Shown here: positions 1 to 8,738 of the stretch, piece by piece | How the letters are laid out: every line of letters begins with the position of its first letter | How positions within the stretch are numbered: the stretch's first letter is position 1 | Assembly: GCF_014201135.1 (NCBI RefSeq) | Contig: NZ_JACHDR010000001.1 | Location: 310,001 to 374,000, forward strand | DNA length: 64,000 bases | DNA from: Neomicrococcus aestuarii | GTDB lineage: Bacteria; Actinomycetota; Actinomycetes; Actinomycetales; Micrococcaceae | Direction of reading: 5' to 3' | Notes under the pieces: generated by a model | The model's input: only the letters and a program-made list of their open reading frames with translations | What the model was told of the DNA's origin: nothing | Database searches by the model: none | Made by a program: the position numbers and the translations under genes

Positions 1-782
1 CTGCACCGGCCTACGTTGCAGGCCTGCGGCCTGGCGATGTTATTACCAGCTTCAACGGTGTGAGCGTGGGCGAGCGGGACTGGAACACCTTGACGTCTCT
101 CATCCGCCCCGCGGCCGGTCAGTCCGTTCCTATTACTTATGTTCGTGACGGTGTTTCTCACGAGACCACCATCAAGCCGTTGCTCACCGAACGTCCCGCT
201 GTGGACATCAACGGGCGGGCCATTACCAACGCCGACGGTTCTTACCAAACCGTGAACGTTGGCTTTGTAGGAATGGGGTCTCAAACCAAAATGATGACGC
301 TACCTATTACCGAAGTTCCCGCCTTGGTGGGGCAAAACGTCAGCGCGGTGGCAGGAATTGTGTTGGATCTTCCCGCGCGTTTGGTGGCGGTGGCGAATGC
401 GGCCTTCTCATCTGCCCCTCGCGATCCCAACGGCCCCATGTCCGTGGTGGGCGTAGGACGTATTGCGGGTGAAATTACAGCGATGGAGGAAATCCCGCTC
501 AAGGATCGTTTTGCTACTTTGCTGAGCCTAGTTGGCAGCCTAAACATTGCCCTGTTTGTCTTCAACCTGATTCCGCTGTTGCCTCTCGACGGTGGGCATA
601 TCTTGGGCGCTTTGTGGGAAGGCGTTCGCCGTTTCTTCGCAAAGCTCTTCAAGCGCAAGGACCCGGGACCGGTGGACATTGCCAAGCTTTTGCCGCTGAC
701 CTATGTGGTGGCTATTGGACTCTTCGCCATGGGCGGACTGCTGATCTACGCGGACATCGTGAAGCCTATTTCGCTCTTCTAG
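1..782 (+). CDS. M50 site-2 intramembrane zinc protease (RseP/Rip1 family), 5'-truncated
   Basis: Carboxy half of a membrane metalloprotease that cuts anti-sigma factors and other membrane proteins within the bilayer. The reading frame is open from base 3, so the start and the zinc-binding HExxH helix lie outside the window. Visible parts are the end of a PDZ domain (GLRPGDVITSFNGVSV near the left edge), a second linker, then the third active-site segment NLIPLLPLDGGHIL with the LDG aspartate that completes the zinc site, and a last membrane helix before the stop. A following ispG two genes on matches the usual actinobacterial dxr-rip1-ispG order, so dxr is expected just upstream. Assignment to the family is firm; the substrate is unknown. 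Confidence 0.95.
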   Translation, partial: APAYVAGLRPGDVITSFNGVSVGERDWNTLTSLIRPAAGQSVPITYVRDGVSHETTIKPLLTERPAVDINGRAITNADGSYQTVNVGFVGMGSQTKMMTLPITEVPALVGQNVSAVAGIVLDLPARLVAVANAAFSSAPRDPNGPMSVVGVGRIAGEITAMEEIPLKDRFATLLSLVGSLNIALFVFNLIPLLPLDGGHILGALWEGVRRFFAKLFKRKDPGPVDIAKLLPLTYVVAIGLFAMGGLLIYADIVKPISLF

Positions 783-913
783 AGTCATCTCTCGCTTCTG
801 AGAAGGCGTCCCAATCTCCTCGTACTTGCCATTCTTGTCATAAGCGGTGCGCCGCCTTCGCCTCATCTGGCCCTGCCGGTAGCGTGAATGGTGAACATTT
901 CAAGGGGGAGATC

Positions 914-2485
914 GTGGCACGAAAATCTGTACTTTTGACCAGCATTGCTCTGGTTGCCGCGCTGGGAATCAGCGGCTGCACCGGGGGAATTGACGAGACC
1001 TCGGAAAAGCAGAATCAGACCCAAAGTCAGCTCTCCCGCGATCACCACGTCACCGCCGCCGGCGCCATGACACAGAAGCCCTCAGCCGCTTTCTCCAGCG
1101 TCAACTCGAAGGGCTCCGCAGCCTCGATGGCCGCGAGCAAGGCCGTCTTCGCAAGTAGCCCCAAAGTGTATGTGGCGCGCTCGAGCCAAGCAGACGCCGT
1201 CGTAATCCTTGCCGCTGAAGCTGCGCGCCAGGGTGCGCCGATGCTGCTCCTGGATTCCTCCTCCGCGGCGCAAAAAGCGTTGGAAACCGAAATTCAGCGA
1301 CTCAAAGCAACAGAAATAATTCTCCCTGAGAACTCGAATCTCTCTGACGCCGAAAAGGCGCTCTTTGGGGATGTCAGCGTGAATGAGGTAGCGATCGCGC
1401 AGGATACGTCTTCGGCCAGTGCCCCTGCCTCCGCTGCTACCGGACCGGATGGATTCATCATCTTCACTACCGCCGCGTCCCGCCAGGAAGTGGGCACGGC
1501 GGCAGCGTTGGGCAGCTTGCAAGGCGCAGGTGGCACACTCGTGGAGCTGGAATCCGCAGATCCGCGCGCCACCAGCGGCACCATCGAGGCAATCAAAAAC
1601 GTGGGCGATAAACACGCGATTGCGGTGGGAACTGATTTCGCGTCTTCGGAGGAATTCGCCGGTCTCGCCGAGAGCGCAACCGCAGGAGTGGAACTGCCCG
1701 GAGGCGGGCAAGTGGTCTTCCCGTTCCGTCGCTTTGTAGCGCTCTACGGGCATCCGGGAACCGGAGCGTTGGGGCTACTCGGCGAGCAGGGCCCCGAGGA
1801 ATCCGTTGCCCGAGTCAAGGAGCTGGCCGCCGAATATCAGCCGTTCAGCACCGAACCAGTGCAGCCCGCGTTCGAGATCATCACTACCATCGCTTCGGCC
1901 GCGCCGGGAGCAGATGGACAGTACTCGTCGGTGACGCCCATTTCTAAGCTCATGCCCTACATTGACGCTGCGGAAAAAGCCGGTGTGTATGTGGTGTTGG
2001 ATTTGCAACCGGGGCGCAATGATTTCCTCACGCAGGCGAAGCTGTATGAGGAGCTTCTGAAGAAACCTCATGTGGGATTGGCGCTGGATCCGGAATGGCG
2101 ACTGGGACCGGGGCAGAAGCACATGGTGCAAATCGGGTCCGTGGAAGCCGTGGAAGTCAACGAGGTTTCTGACTGGCTCGCCACACTGACGCGTGAGAAT
2201 AAACTCCCGCAGAAGATCTTTGTGCTGCACCAATTCCGGAAATCCATGATCAAGGACCGGGATCAGGTGAAGGCCGATCATCCGGAGCTCGCCACGGTGT
2301 TGCATGCGGACGGGAACGGCGGGCGAGAATCCAAGTTCGCCACCTGGAATGCGTTGCGGAAGGATCTTCCGGATGGCATATGGCTGGCCTGGAAGAACTT
2401 CATTGATGAGGATTCGCCCACATTTACCCCTGAAGAGACCTTTGAAACAGTCACACCGAAGCCTTGGTTTGTCTCTTACCAGTAG
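914..2485 (+). CDS. Large secreted lipoprotein, possible cell-wall-binding repeat 2-like N-terminal part
   Basis: Unrecognised 523-residue lipoprotein. The GTG start is chosen because a strong ribosome site (AAGGGGGAG) precedes it and a lipoprotein signal follows: charged n-region, hydrophobic stretch and lipobox I-S-G-C with Cys22. The frame is open further upstream but there it overlaps the protease gene. Residues about 50-270 contain repeated units of the type KVYVARSSQADAVVILAA...GAPMLLLDS, which resemble cell-wall-binding repeat 2 modules (inference from memory of the family). The C-terminal half (about 300-520) has a TIM-barrel-like rhythm with VYVVLDLQPGR and GLALDPEW, so a hydrolase-like fold is possible. 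It sits between rip1 and ispG; function unknown. Confidence 0.8.
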   Translation: MARKSVLLTSIALVAALGISGCTGGIDETSEKQNQTQSQLSRDHHVTAAGAMTQKPSAAFSSVNSKGSAASMAASKAVFASSPKVYVARSSQADAVVILAAEAARQGAPMLLLDSSSAAQKALETEIQRLKATEIILPENSNLSDAEKALFGDVSVNEVAIAQDTSSASAPASAATGPDGFIIFTTAASRQEVGTAAALGSLQGAGGTLVELESADPRATSGTIEAIKNVGDKHAIAVGTDFASSEEFAGLAESATAGVELPGGGQVVFPFRRFVALYGHPGTGALGLLGEQGPEESVARVKELAAEYQPFSTEPVQPAFEIITTIASAAPGADGQYSSVTPISKLMPYIDAAEKAGVYVVLDLQPGRNDFLTQAKLYEELLKKPHVGLALDPEWRLGPGQKHMVQIGSVEAVEVNEVSDWLATLTRENKLPQKIFVLHQFRKSMIKDRDQVKADHPELATVLHADGNGGRESKFATWNALRKDLPDGIWLAWKNFIDEDSPTFTPEETFETVTPKPWFVSYQ

Positions 2486-2494
2486 CCTAGATGC

Positions 2495-2791
2495 ATGAGT
2501 GTTTATGCAGTCGAGTACGTTTATGAGCCCGGTTCCGAAGAAGGACGCAGCGAGAACCGTGCGGATCACCGTGCGTTGTTGGCGTCATTGACGGATATTG
2601 AGAACGTGAAATTGGTGGCCTCTGGCCCGTACACGGATGGTTCCGGAGCGCTTTTGCTCTTCGCCGCCGCAACCGAAGAAAAGCTTCGCGACGTGCTGGC
2701 GCAGGACCCGTTCAACCGCCTTGGATTTGTGAAGAATCTCCGGGTCACTGAGTGGGAGCCCGTCACTGGCGAGCTTTCCCAGTACGCGTAA
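2495..2791 (+). CDS. YciI family protein
   Basis: Small 98-residue cytoplasmic protein of the YciI / dimeric alpha-beta barrel fold. Family features visible are the DHRALL helix start after a short strand, the GPYTDGSGALLLF strand with the conserved aspartate, and the DPF segment. The biochemical role of most members is not known. No ribosome site precedes the ATG; instead TAGCCT lies exactly 6 nt upstream, which fits a -10 box and a leaderless transcript starting at the ATG. It is followed 36 nt later by ispG. Confidence 0.85.
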   Translation: MSVYAVEYVYEPGSEEGRSENRADHRALLASLTDIENVKLVASGPYTDGSGALLLFAAATEEKLRDVLAQDPFNRLGFVKNLRVTEWEPVTGELSQYA

Positions 2792-2827
2792 ACTTTAGAT
2801 ACTCAGTCAGTCTTTCTCGGAGGAATT

Positions 2828-3994
2828 TTGACAGCCGTCAACCTTGGCATCCCGTCCTTACCACCACCCGTCTTGGCTCCGCGCCGTAAGACGCGTCAAA
2901 TCAAGGTTGGTTCGGTGGGTGTGGGTTCGGACTCGCAGATCAGCGTCCAGTCCATGACCACCACACCTACGACGAACATCAATGCCACGCTCCAGCAGAT
3001 CGCGGAACTTACCGCTGCGGGTTGTGACATTGTGCGTGTGGCGTGCCCTTCCGCCGACGACGCTGAGGCGTTGCCGATCATCGCGAAGAAGTCGCAGATC
3101 CCTGTGATCGCGGACATTCACTTCCAGCCGAAGTACGTTTTCGCGGCGATTGAGGCCGGTTGCGCGGCTGTTCGAGTGAACCCGGGCAACATCCGCAAGT
3201 TTGATGATCAGGTCAAGGAAATTGCGAAGGCTGCCAAGGATCACGGCACCTCCATCCGCATCGGCGTCAACGCCGGTTCTTTGGACAAGCGCATCATGGA
3301 CAAGTACGGCAAGGCCACTCCGGAAGCGCTCGTGGAATCCGCCGTGTGGGAAGCGTCCTTGTTTGAAGAGCACGATTTCCACGACTTCAAGATCTCCGTC
3401 AAGCACAATGACCCGGTAGTCATGGTGCGTGCGTATGAGATGCTCGCCGAGCGCGGCGACTGGCCATTGCACTTGGGTGTTACCGAGGCCGGTCCTGCGT
3501 TCCAGGGCACCATCAAGTCCTCCGTGGCTTTCGGCGCGCTGCTTTCGCAGGGCATCGGCGACACCATTCGCGTGTCCCTCTCCGCGCCTCCCGTGGAGGA
3601 AATCAAGGTGGGATTGCAGATTCTGCAGTCCTTGAACCTGCGTGAACGCCGCCTTGAGATTGTGTCCTGCCCATCCTGTGGCCGTGCTCAGGTGGACGTG
3701 TACAAGCTCGCTGAGGAAGTGACCGCTGGCCTTGAGGGCATGACGGTTCCGTTGCGCGTGGCCGTCATGGGTTGCGTTGTGAACGGTCCGGGCGAGGCTC
3801 GCGAAGCGGACTTGGGCGTTGCTTCGGGCAATGGCAAGGGTCAGATCTTTGTTAAGGGTGAAGTCATCAAGACGGTGCCTGAGGATCAGATCGTGGAGAC
3901 TTTGATCGAAGAAGCCCTTCGAATCGCAGAGGAAAGCGGGGGAACGGATGGCGAAGATACTGTCCAAGGTGGCCCCGTGGTCACGATTCACTAA
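2828..3994 (+). CDS. ispG: 4-hydroxy-3-methylbut-2-enyl diphosphate synthase (IspG/GcpE)
   Basis: Penultimate enzyme of the MEP isoprenoid pathway, an iron-sulfur reductase converting MEcPP to HMBPP in the cytoplasm. The 388-residue length is right for the short bacterial form. The TIM-barrel N-terminal part shows [11 protein letters not shown] and PVIADIHF; the C-terminal part carries the [4Fe-4S] ligands CPSCGR (about residues 281 and 284) and [14 protein letters not shown] (Cys about 316 and the following Glu). The TTG start is chosen for the GGAGGA site 4 nt upstream and the normal N-terminus. The downstream acetyltransferase starts inside the last 47 bases, so the two are probably translated as a unit. 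Confidence 0.97.
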   Translation: MTAVNLGIPSLPPPVLAPRRKTRQIKVGSVGVGSDSQISVQSMTTTPTTNINATLQQIAELTAAGCDIVRVACPSADDAEALPIIAKKSQIPVIADIHFQPKYVFAAIEAGCAAVRVNPGNIRKFDDQVKEIAKAAKDHGTSIRIGVNAGSLDKRIMDKYGKATPEALVESAVWEASLFEEHDFHDFKISVKHNDPVVMVRAYEMLAERGDWPLHLGVTEAGPAFQGTIKSSVAFGALLSQGIGDTIRVSLSAPPVEEIKVGLQILQSLNLRERRLEIVSCPSCGRAQVDVYKLAEEVTAGLEGMTVPLRVAVMGCVVNGPGEAREADLGVASGNGKGQIFVKGEVIKTVPEDQIVETLIEEALRIAEESGGTDGEDTVQGGPVVTIH

Positions 3995-4856
3995 GTTCCG
4001 CGGTGAGCCCGGGGAACTCGTTTCCCCGACCATCCGGGTCCTCGGTGAAGAGGAGCGCGAGGATCTTAAGGCCCTTGTGGCCTTGGATCCCGTCTCCAAT
4101 ATTTTCCTCGATTCGTACCTGTATAACGGCCACCCCATGAACCGCTCCGGCGGGCGGGCGATGGTCTTTGGCCAGTACGACGACGCAGGCTTGCGTTCCG
4201 CATGCTGGGTGGGTTCCAATGTGGTTCCGGTCAACGCTGATTTTGAGGCGGGCCAGGAATTTGGGCTCGCTTTGTTGCGTGCAGGGCAGCGCTATTCCTC
4301 CGTATTTGGTCCCTCTGACGGGGTCATGGGTATTTGGTCAACCCTTCAATCAGGGCATCAGAAGGCGCTGGATGTGCGGGCTCATCAGCCGCTCATGGTG
4401 CAATCTTCGCCTTCTGAAGTGGTGTCCGCGCCGACGCTTCGGCGTGCGCGGGTGGACGAATTCGACGTCATGCTTCCGGCCTGCGCCGCGATGTTTGAAG
4501 AGGAGCTGGGGTATTCGCCGCTCATCACCGGGCGTGCGTACTACGAACAGCGTGTGCAGACCCTGATTAGCCGCGGGTATTCGCTCGTGGACCGCGACCC
4601 CGATGGTCAAGTGGTCTTCAAAGCCGAGCTCGGGAATGTTTCCCCGCGGGCAACCCAGATCCAGGGCGTGTGGATGAACCCTTCCGTGCGAGGTCACGGG
4701 CTGGCGAAGTCCTACATGGCCGCCGTCATTGACATCGCTTTGGAAGTGGCGCCCATCGTGAGCCTCTACGTCAACGACTACAACAAGACCGCTGTGAATG
4801 TGTATCGCCGCGTTGGTTTTGAAGAAATTGGCGAGTTCGCAACAGTACTTTTTTAG
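3948..4856 (+). CDS. GNAT family N-acetyltransferase with N-terminal DUF4081-like domain
   Basis: 302-residue two-part protein. The C-terminal half (about residues 165-300) is a GNAT acetyltransferase: [20 protein letters not shown] is the acetyl-CoA-binding motif A region and [25 protein letters not shown] the following strand and helix. The N-terminal half resembles the domain often placed in front of such enzymes in actinobacteria. The gene overlaps ispG by 47 nt, and a GNAT gene next to ispG is a long-standing actinobacterial arrangement. The acceptor substrate is not known. A near-copy of the dispersed 17-bp motif lies inside it at 4175. Confidence 0.88.
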   Translation: MAKILSKVAPWSRFTKFRGEPGELVSPTIRVLGEEEREDLKALVALDPVSNIFLDSYLYNGHPMNRSGGRAMVFGQYDDAGLRSACWVGSNVVPVNADFEAGQEFGLALLRAGQRYSSVFGPSDGVMGIWSTLQSGHQKALDVRAHQPLMVQSSPSEVVSAPTLRRARVDEFDVMLPACAAMFEEELGYSPLITGRAYYEQRVQTLISRGYSLVDRDPDGQVVFKAELGNVSPRATQIQGVWMNPSVRGHGLAKSYMAAVIDIALEVAPIVSLYVNDYNKTAVNVYRRVGFEEIGEFATVLF

Positions 4857-4892
4857 GTTCTAATTGTGGTGTGCTTGGGATAAGTTTGTGAG

Positions 4893-4922
4893 GTAGCTCG
4901 CTGTTCATTCTCGGGGGAAACC
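4893..4922 (+). promoter_or_regulatory. Repeated leader element upstream of first Ser-rich lipoprotein
   Basis: GTAGCTCGCTGTTCATT followed by TCGGGGG precedes the ATG. The same arrangement (GTAGCTCAC...CGGGGG) precedes the second lipoprotein at 5768, and a third copy starting GTAGCTCGCT lies at 6640 with no gene behind it. It includes the ribosome site (GGGGGA). The copies suggest that gene and leader were duplicated together. Confidence 0.5.
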
Positions 4923-5732
4923 ATGAATAAGAAGCACCTCATCGCCCTGCCCTTCGCCATCACTCTTCTCATCACTGGATGTGGCGCCGGCCCTTCGTCT
5001 GTAAGTACCTCTTCCTCTATAGGTAACTCTCAATCTTCCGCCAGTAGTGCTGTCGCTTCCTCAAGTAGCACGGAAGCCGCCGCTTCGAGCGCGACTACAG
5101 CTGCGTCGTCGTCCTCCAAATCTTCGAGCGAATCCATCGGTGGGTACACCGCGGACGAACTCAAAGCGATCGTTCGCAAGCTAGCCTGTGGCATCAACGG
5201 CGCGGTGGTGTCAGACAAAGACGATCTCATCGCGGACGCAACGGAGGACATGGCCTCGCCCGGAAGCATGACCTACGCGCCAGCCATTTGCGGGACAATG
5301 GACGCGGTTGAGGCCGCTAAGTCGCAGTACGAAGGGCTGAACGTCGCCGCCTTTGACGTCATGGATCCCACTGGCGGAAACGAGCGATTCGGCGTGATGC
5401 TGACCTCTTTCGCCAACAGCCGGCAGGCGGAGGCCTCCGTGCCGGCTCCAAGCCTCGTGACGGGCGAGTGCAGTAACTATACGGTGGATGTTCCGACCGC
5501 TGCCGTGACTATGAAAACCGCGCTGACACAGGTGCAGATCACGACCACCGCGGAATCCGTGACGTCCTGGCGGCGGGATTATGTGGCCGCCAACCAGAAA
5601 ATGAGGACCTACCTTGCGGTTGCGCAACACGGAAACGTGACGATTCGCGCGAGCGTTTTCGTTGACTCTGACGCTCAAGGTATTGCGAAACTTGAGGAGC
5701 TCATGGACGCCGCGGTCGCTGAACTGAATTAG
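4923..5732 (+). CDS. Ser/Ala-rich lipoprotein, paralogue 1
   Basis: 269-residue predicted lipoprotein with signal MNKKHLIALPFAITLLITGC, lipobox Cys20. Residues about 21-75 are a low-complexity Ser/Ala linker that probably spans the cell wall; the globular part begins at GGYTADELKAIVRKL and ends LEELMDAAVAEL. It shares frame, signal, linker and overall fold pattern with the next gene, including two cysteines that may form a disulfide (ICGT and GECSNY), so the pair is a tandem duplication. This copy has an extra Cys in KLACGI. The pattern recalls secreted sensor or LpqH-like mycobacterial lipoproteins, but no firm family was recognised. The dispersed 17-bp motif lies in the linker at 5098. Confidence 0.8.
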   Translation: MNKKHLIALPFAITLLITGCGAGPSSVSTSSSIGNSQSSASSAVASSSSTEAAASSATTAASSSSKSSSESIGGYTADELKAIVRKLACGINGAVVSDKDDLIADATEDMASPGSMTYAPAICGTMDAVEAAKSQYEGLNVAAFDVMDPTGGNERFGVMLTSFANSRQAEASVPAPSLVTGECSNYTVDVPTAAVTMKTALTQVQITTTAESVTSWRRDYVAANQKMRTYLAVAQHGNVTIRASVFVDSDAQGIAKLEELMDAAVAELN

Positions 5733-5767
5733 TTCATTTGTTGGGGTTTTAGGTATATCGTTGTGGA

Positions 5768-5796
5768 GTAGCTCACTACTCACACGGGGGAATGCC
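5768..5796 (+). promoter_or_regulatory. Repeated leader element upstream of second Ser-rich lipoprotein
   Basis: Second copy of the GTAGCTC...CGGGGG element, ending just before the ATG and supplying the ribosome site (GGGGGAA). Confidence 0.5.
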
Positions 5797-6609
5797 ATGA
5801 AAAAGAAGTACTTGATCGCAGTACCGTTTGCGCTCGCCCTCGCAGTGACGGGTTGTAGTTCTTCGGGTGGAAGCTCTTCTTCGTCCGCGTCTTCATCGTC
5901 TGCCTCTGGTGCGTCCTCGTCAGCTGCGACTTCGGCGGCCTCAACCTCCGCAAGTAGCTCCGCAGCGGCCTCTTCGAGCGAGACCTCAGCTGCGTCATCG
6001 TCCGCAGTTGCAGGCGGTGCCGTGGGCGGATACACCGCCGAGGAGCTCGAGGCCATCGTCACGAAACTTTCCAAGGGTGAAACCGGTGCCGTGGTGATGA
6101 GTGAGGCTAAGCTTTTGGCCTCCGCTGATCAGAGCGAAGAGCTCGTCAAATCCATGAAGATCACCCCTGCTACGTGCGCTGACTTGCAGGCGATTAGCGA
6201 CATTTCGTCGAAGCTGGACTCTGTGAATGTTGCCGCCTACACCGCCGCGGATGCGGCAGCCGGCACCAGCAGTGGCATCACGCTCATGTCCTACGAAGAT
6301 TCGTCCCAGCTGAATTCGGACATGTCCAAGTTCGGCGACATGGATGCTCAGTGCAAGACCTACTCCTTGGAGATGCAGGGGCTCGAGGTGAAAGCGGCCG
6401 TGAAGTCTCTGGATATCAGCACGGATGCCGATTCTGCCACCGCGTTGCAGCAAGACATTGCGATCATGGACCAGAAGGTCAGCACCTACATTGCCCAGGC
6501 GGTCAAGGGTAATGTCGCGATTTCTGCCACGACCACCGGTGATACCGCGGCCGAAGGTGTTGCGAAGCTCGAGAAGCTGGTGAACGCAGCGGTTGCTGAG
6601 CTGAAGTAG
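5797..6609 (+). CDS. Ser/Ala-rich lipoprotein, paralogue 2
   Basis: 270-residue paralogue of the preceding gene. The ATG is chosen because it gives the signal MKKKYLIAVPFALALAVTGC and follows GGGGGAA; the frame is open a little further upstream without a better start. The Ser/Ala linker covers about residues 21-80 and the globular domain begins GGYTAEELEAIVTKL and ends KLEKLVNAAVAEL, closely matching paralogue 1. The two conserved cysteines are in TPATCADL and DAQCKTY. The linker and ends are similar while the middle has diverged strongly, so the duplication is old or under diversifying selection. Function unknown; secretion and lipid anchoring are well supported. Confidence 0.82.
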   Translation: MKKKYLIAVPFALALAVTGCSSSGGSSSSSASSSSASGASSSAATSAASTSASSSAAASSSETSAASSSAVAGGAVGGYTAEELEAIVTKLSKGETGAVVMSEAKLLASADQSEELVKSMKITPATCADLQAISDISSKLDSVNVAAYTAADAAAGTSSGITLMSYEDSSQLNSDMSKFGDMDAQCKTYSLEMQGLEVKAAVKSLDISTDADSATALQQDIAIMDQKVSTYIAQAVKGNVAISATTTGDTAAEGVAKLEKLVNAAVAELK

Positions 6610-6859
6610 CGCTTCACTTACAACATTTAGTACGACGTCGTAGCTCGCTTTCTGTTTCTTGCCCCCGGTTTTCGTGGGGTAGTTATGGGAGGTGGGGTGC
6701 GGCGTCGTATTTGTTTTCTGGCGTTCGTTTGCGGGGTTTTCTGGTGTGTTTCACGCACAGGTGATTGTTGTGCACAGGGGTGTTGCGGGGGTGGTGTTTC
6801 GAATGTTTCTTCGGTAGAATAAAAGTGTTCGAAAGTTCGAAGGCTGGGGGCCTGAACGC
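6610..6859. other. Gene-free interval with third leader copy and SOS-like sites
   Basis: Holds an orphan third copy of the lipoprotein leader element (6640-6666), fused to a near-palindromic copy of the dispersed motif (GTACGACGTCGTAGCTC at 6630), then a G/T-rich stretch and TCGAA-containing sites just ahead of the DUF222 gene. No open frame of note. Confidence 0.55.
6799..6814 (+). promoter_or_regulatory. Candidate LexA (SOS) box upstream of DUF222-HNH gene
   Basis: TCGAATGTTTCTTCGG matches 9 of 12 fixed positions of the actinobacterial SOS box TCGAAC-N4-GTTCGA. A second TTCGAA-rich site (TTCGAAAGTTCGAA, 6828-6841) is close by. LexA control of 13E12 genes is established in mycobacteria, which supports but does not prove the call. 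Confidence 0.4.
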
Positions 6860-8458
6860 ATGACTACCGCACTAGAAATCCAACCCACTCACCCAACTAC
6901 CGACACCGCACCAACTGGTGCTTCTCCGCTTGCCGCGAGCGGTGCTGCTATACCTCGTGCTGCTCTGCCTGCTGGGGGTGGGGTTGACCGGTTTCGGCTG
7001 ATCCACGAGGCTGTTTCGTCGGCGATGGATTCGTTGATGGGTGCGTCGATGTCTCGGGGTGCGTGGAAAGAATGCGCGGGACTGATCGAACAACTATCCC
7101 ACCAGATCGCCCGCGGCCAGGTCCATGCGGCGGAACAGTTTGTTGATATTGCGTCCCGGGAAGCTGCTACGGGTTCCGGGAACCGGTTGCGGTCTAAGAA
7201 CCCGGAAGAAGAGCTCGCCGCCCATTTGGGGGTATCTAAAGCCGAGATCCGGCGCCGCCTCAGCGTGGCAGAGGGGTTACGAGACCGACTCGACGAGTAC
7301 GGGGAATCCCTGGGCGCGAAACTCCCACTGGTGGCTGATGTGTTCATGAACGGGAACATGTCCCTGCTTGCTGCAACCACCATGGTTCGGGAGATCAGTA
7401 AAGCCGAAACCATCGCCAGTGCTACCGAAGGCGTGGATGCTGATGCGACGCGTGAGGGGATGGAAGCCGCCCTGGTGGGGGCTAACCGCACCGGAGGATG
7501 CCCGTTAGTGTCCACAGTGGCGAAGAACTGGTTGAACCGACTCAACACCAACAATGTCACCGCGACTGATGAGCTCAAGCGTCAGTTCCAAGGCTTGCAC
7601 CTACTCGGACGCAAATACGGTTTGAATCATGGGGAGTTCTATTTCGACGACGAACAATGGGCCGTCATCGCAGCCGGTTCCACCTTCGAAGCCAACCCCC
7701 GCGTCAAAACCACCACCGGCACTGATGCCAGCACCTCTGGCGGCGCCAAGGGCACCACGGATGAAGCGGGTAACGCCATAACCCCGAATGCCACCACCTC
7801 GGGGAGCACGGGGTCGTGCCTTGATGTGAATGGTGACGTTCATGAGGTGCCGGAGGTGTTGAAGGATTCGCGCACTCGCGCGCAAAAGCTTGCCGACGGT
7901 TTGGTGCGTAGTGTGCGGGCTGGGTTGGAGTCTAAGAAGCTACCAGTCAACGGTGGGTTACGACCCCAAGTAATGGTCGCGATCGACTTGGAAACGTTGC
8001 AGGGTCGGGTGGCAGCTGATGAGAAGTATTTATCGCATTCAGCCCAGCTAGGCCCGGTAGATCCGGGCATGATCCGTAAGATTGCGTGTGATGCGCAGAT
8101 CCTGCCGGTTGTGTTGAATGGTGAGGGCAGGGTGTTGGATGTGGGGGAGCCGCAACGGTTGTTCACTCAAGAACAACGCAAAATCTTGTATACGAGAGAT
8201 CTCGGTTGCACTGCCCCGGGGTGCACGGTTCCGGCGGATGGGTGCGAAGCCCATCATGTGAAGGAATGGTCCCAAGGCGGTCCGACCACGATTGATAACG
8301 GGGCACTGGTGTGTCATTACCATCATCAACTCGTGCACGAAACCGACTGGCGAATCAACGTTAGTTCCGGGGTCCCGTACTGGGTTCCACCGAAAGCCGT
8401 CGACCCCAACCAGATCCCTTTACGAAACCACTACTTCCGCCACGGCCTCACACCCTAA
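6860..8458 (+). CDS. DUF222 domain-containing HNH endonuclease (13E12 repeat family)
   Basis: 532-residue member of the 13E12 family, abundant and often multicopy in actinobacteria. Residues about 45-330 form the helical DUF222 domain (AHLGVSKAEIRRRLSVAEGL, LAATTMVREISKAE). A Thr/Ser/Gly-rich spacer occupies about 275-315. The C-terminal HNH nuclease module (about 450-505) shows CTAPGCTVPADGCEAHHV and NGALVCHYHHQLVH, with the zinc-type cysteines and the catalytic histidine pair intact. DNA cleavage is expected from the fold, but the biological role of the family is unsettled. Upstream SOS-like sequence suggests DNA-damage induction. The gene is isolated between intergenic regions and is probably accessory. 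Confidence 0.92.
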   Translation: MTTALEIQPTHPTTDTAPTGASPLAASGAAIPRAALPAGGGVDRFRLIHEAVSSAMDSLMGASMSRGAWKECAGLIEQLSHQIARGQVHAAEQFVDIASREAATGSGNRLRSKNPEEELAAHLGVSKAEIRRRLSVAEGLRDRLDEYGESLGAKLPLVADVFMNGNMSLLAATTMVREISKAETIASATEGVDADATREGMEAALVGANRTGGCPLVSTVAKNWLNRLNTNNVTATDELKRQFQGLHLLGRKYGLNHGEFYFDDEQWAVIAAGSTFEANPRVKTTTGTDASTSGGAKGTTDEAGNAITPNATTSGSTGSCLDVNGDVHEVPEVLKDSRTRAQKLADGLVRSVRAGLESKKLPVNGGLRPQVMVAIDLETLQGRVAADEKYLSHSAQLGPVDPGMIRKIACDAQILPVVLNGEGRVLDVGEPQRLFTQEQRKILYTRDLGCTAPGCTVPADGCEAHHVKEWSQGGPTTIDNGALVCHYHHQLVHETDWRINVSSGVPYWVPPKAVDPNQIPLRNHYFRHGLTP

Positions 8459-8738
8459 CACCAGCCAAGACGCCCGCGCCTTGATGAAGCGCGCGTGCCC
8501 ACACTACGGAAGTGTCTTAAGGGGCGCCCGATGCTTCCTGGTTGGTTCGTGGGATTGGTTCGAGTCCGTTTCGAAAAGCTTCAGGTGATCCGAGGTTTGG
8601 GTCAGCCTGATCGTGACACCCCGTCACGCCACTAGACACCACTGGTGAGCACGACGGGCGTGCCCTGACAACCACATAGAAACGGTCCGGCGTTAAGCAA
8701 CAACGCCGGACCAGACGACGGGAACTGCTTACCGACGC
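8459..8738. other. Gene-free interval with several hairpins
   Basis: Lies between two converging genes. Contains CGTGAC-5nt-GTCACG (8612-8628) and the long hairpin listed at 8684. No coding signal or RNA gene was recognised; a GGTTCGAGTCC string near 8557 looks like a tRNA T-arm but has no tRNA around it. Confidence 0.5.
8684..8712. terminator. Bidirectional hairpin terminator
   Basis: Perfect 11-bp stem GGTCCGGCGTT / AACGCCGGACC with a 7-nt loop between the converging DUF222 gene and the small reverse gene. No T-tract, as is common in high-GC actinobacteria. Confidence 0.6.

Noticed and set aside
614-913. Upstream extension of the large lipoprotein frame
   Set aside because: Overlaps the protease gene; a signal peptide and strong ribosome site at 914 fix the start.
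8557-8580. GGTTCGAGTCC, tRNA T-arm-like
   Set aside because: No acceptor stem, anticodon arm or D-arm can be built around it, and the T-stem has a mismatch.
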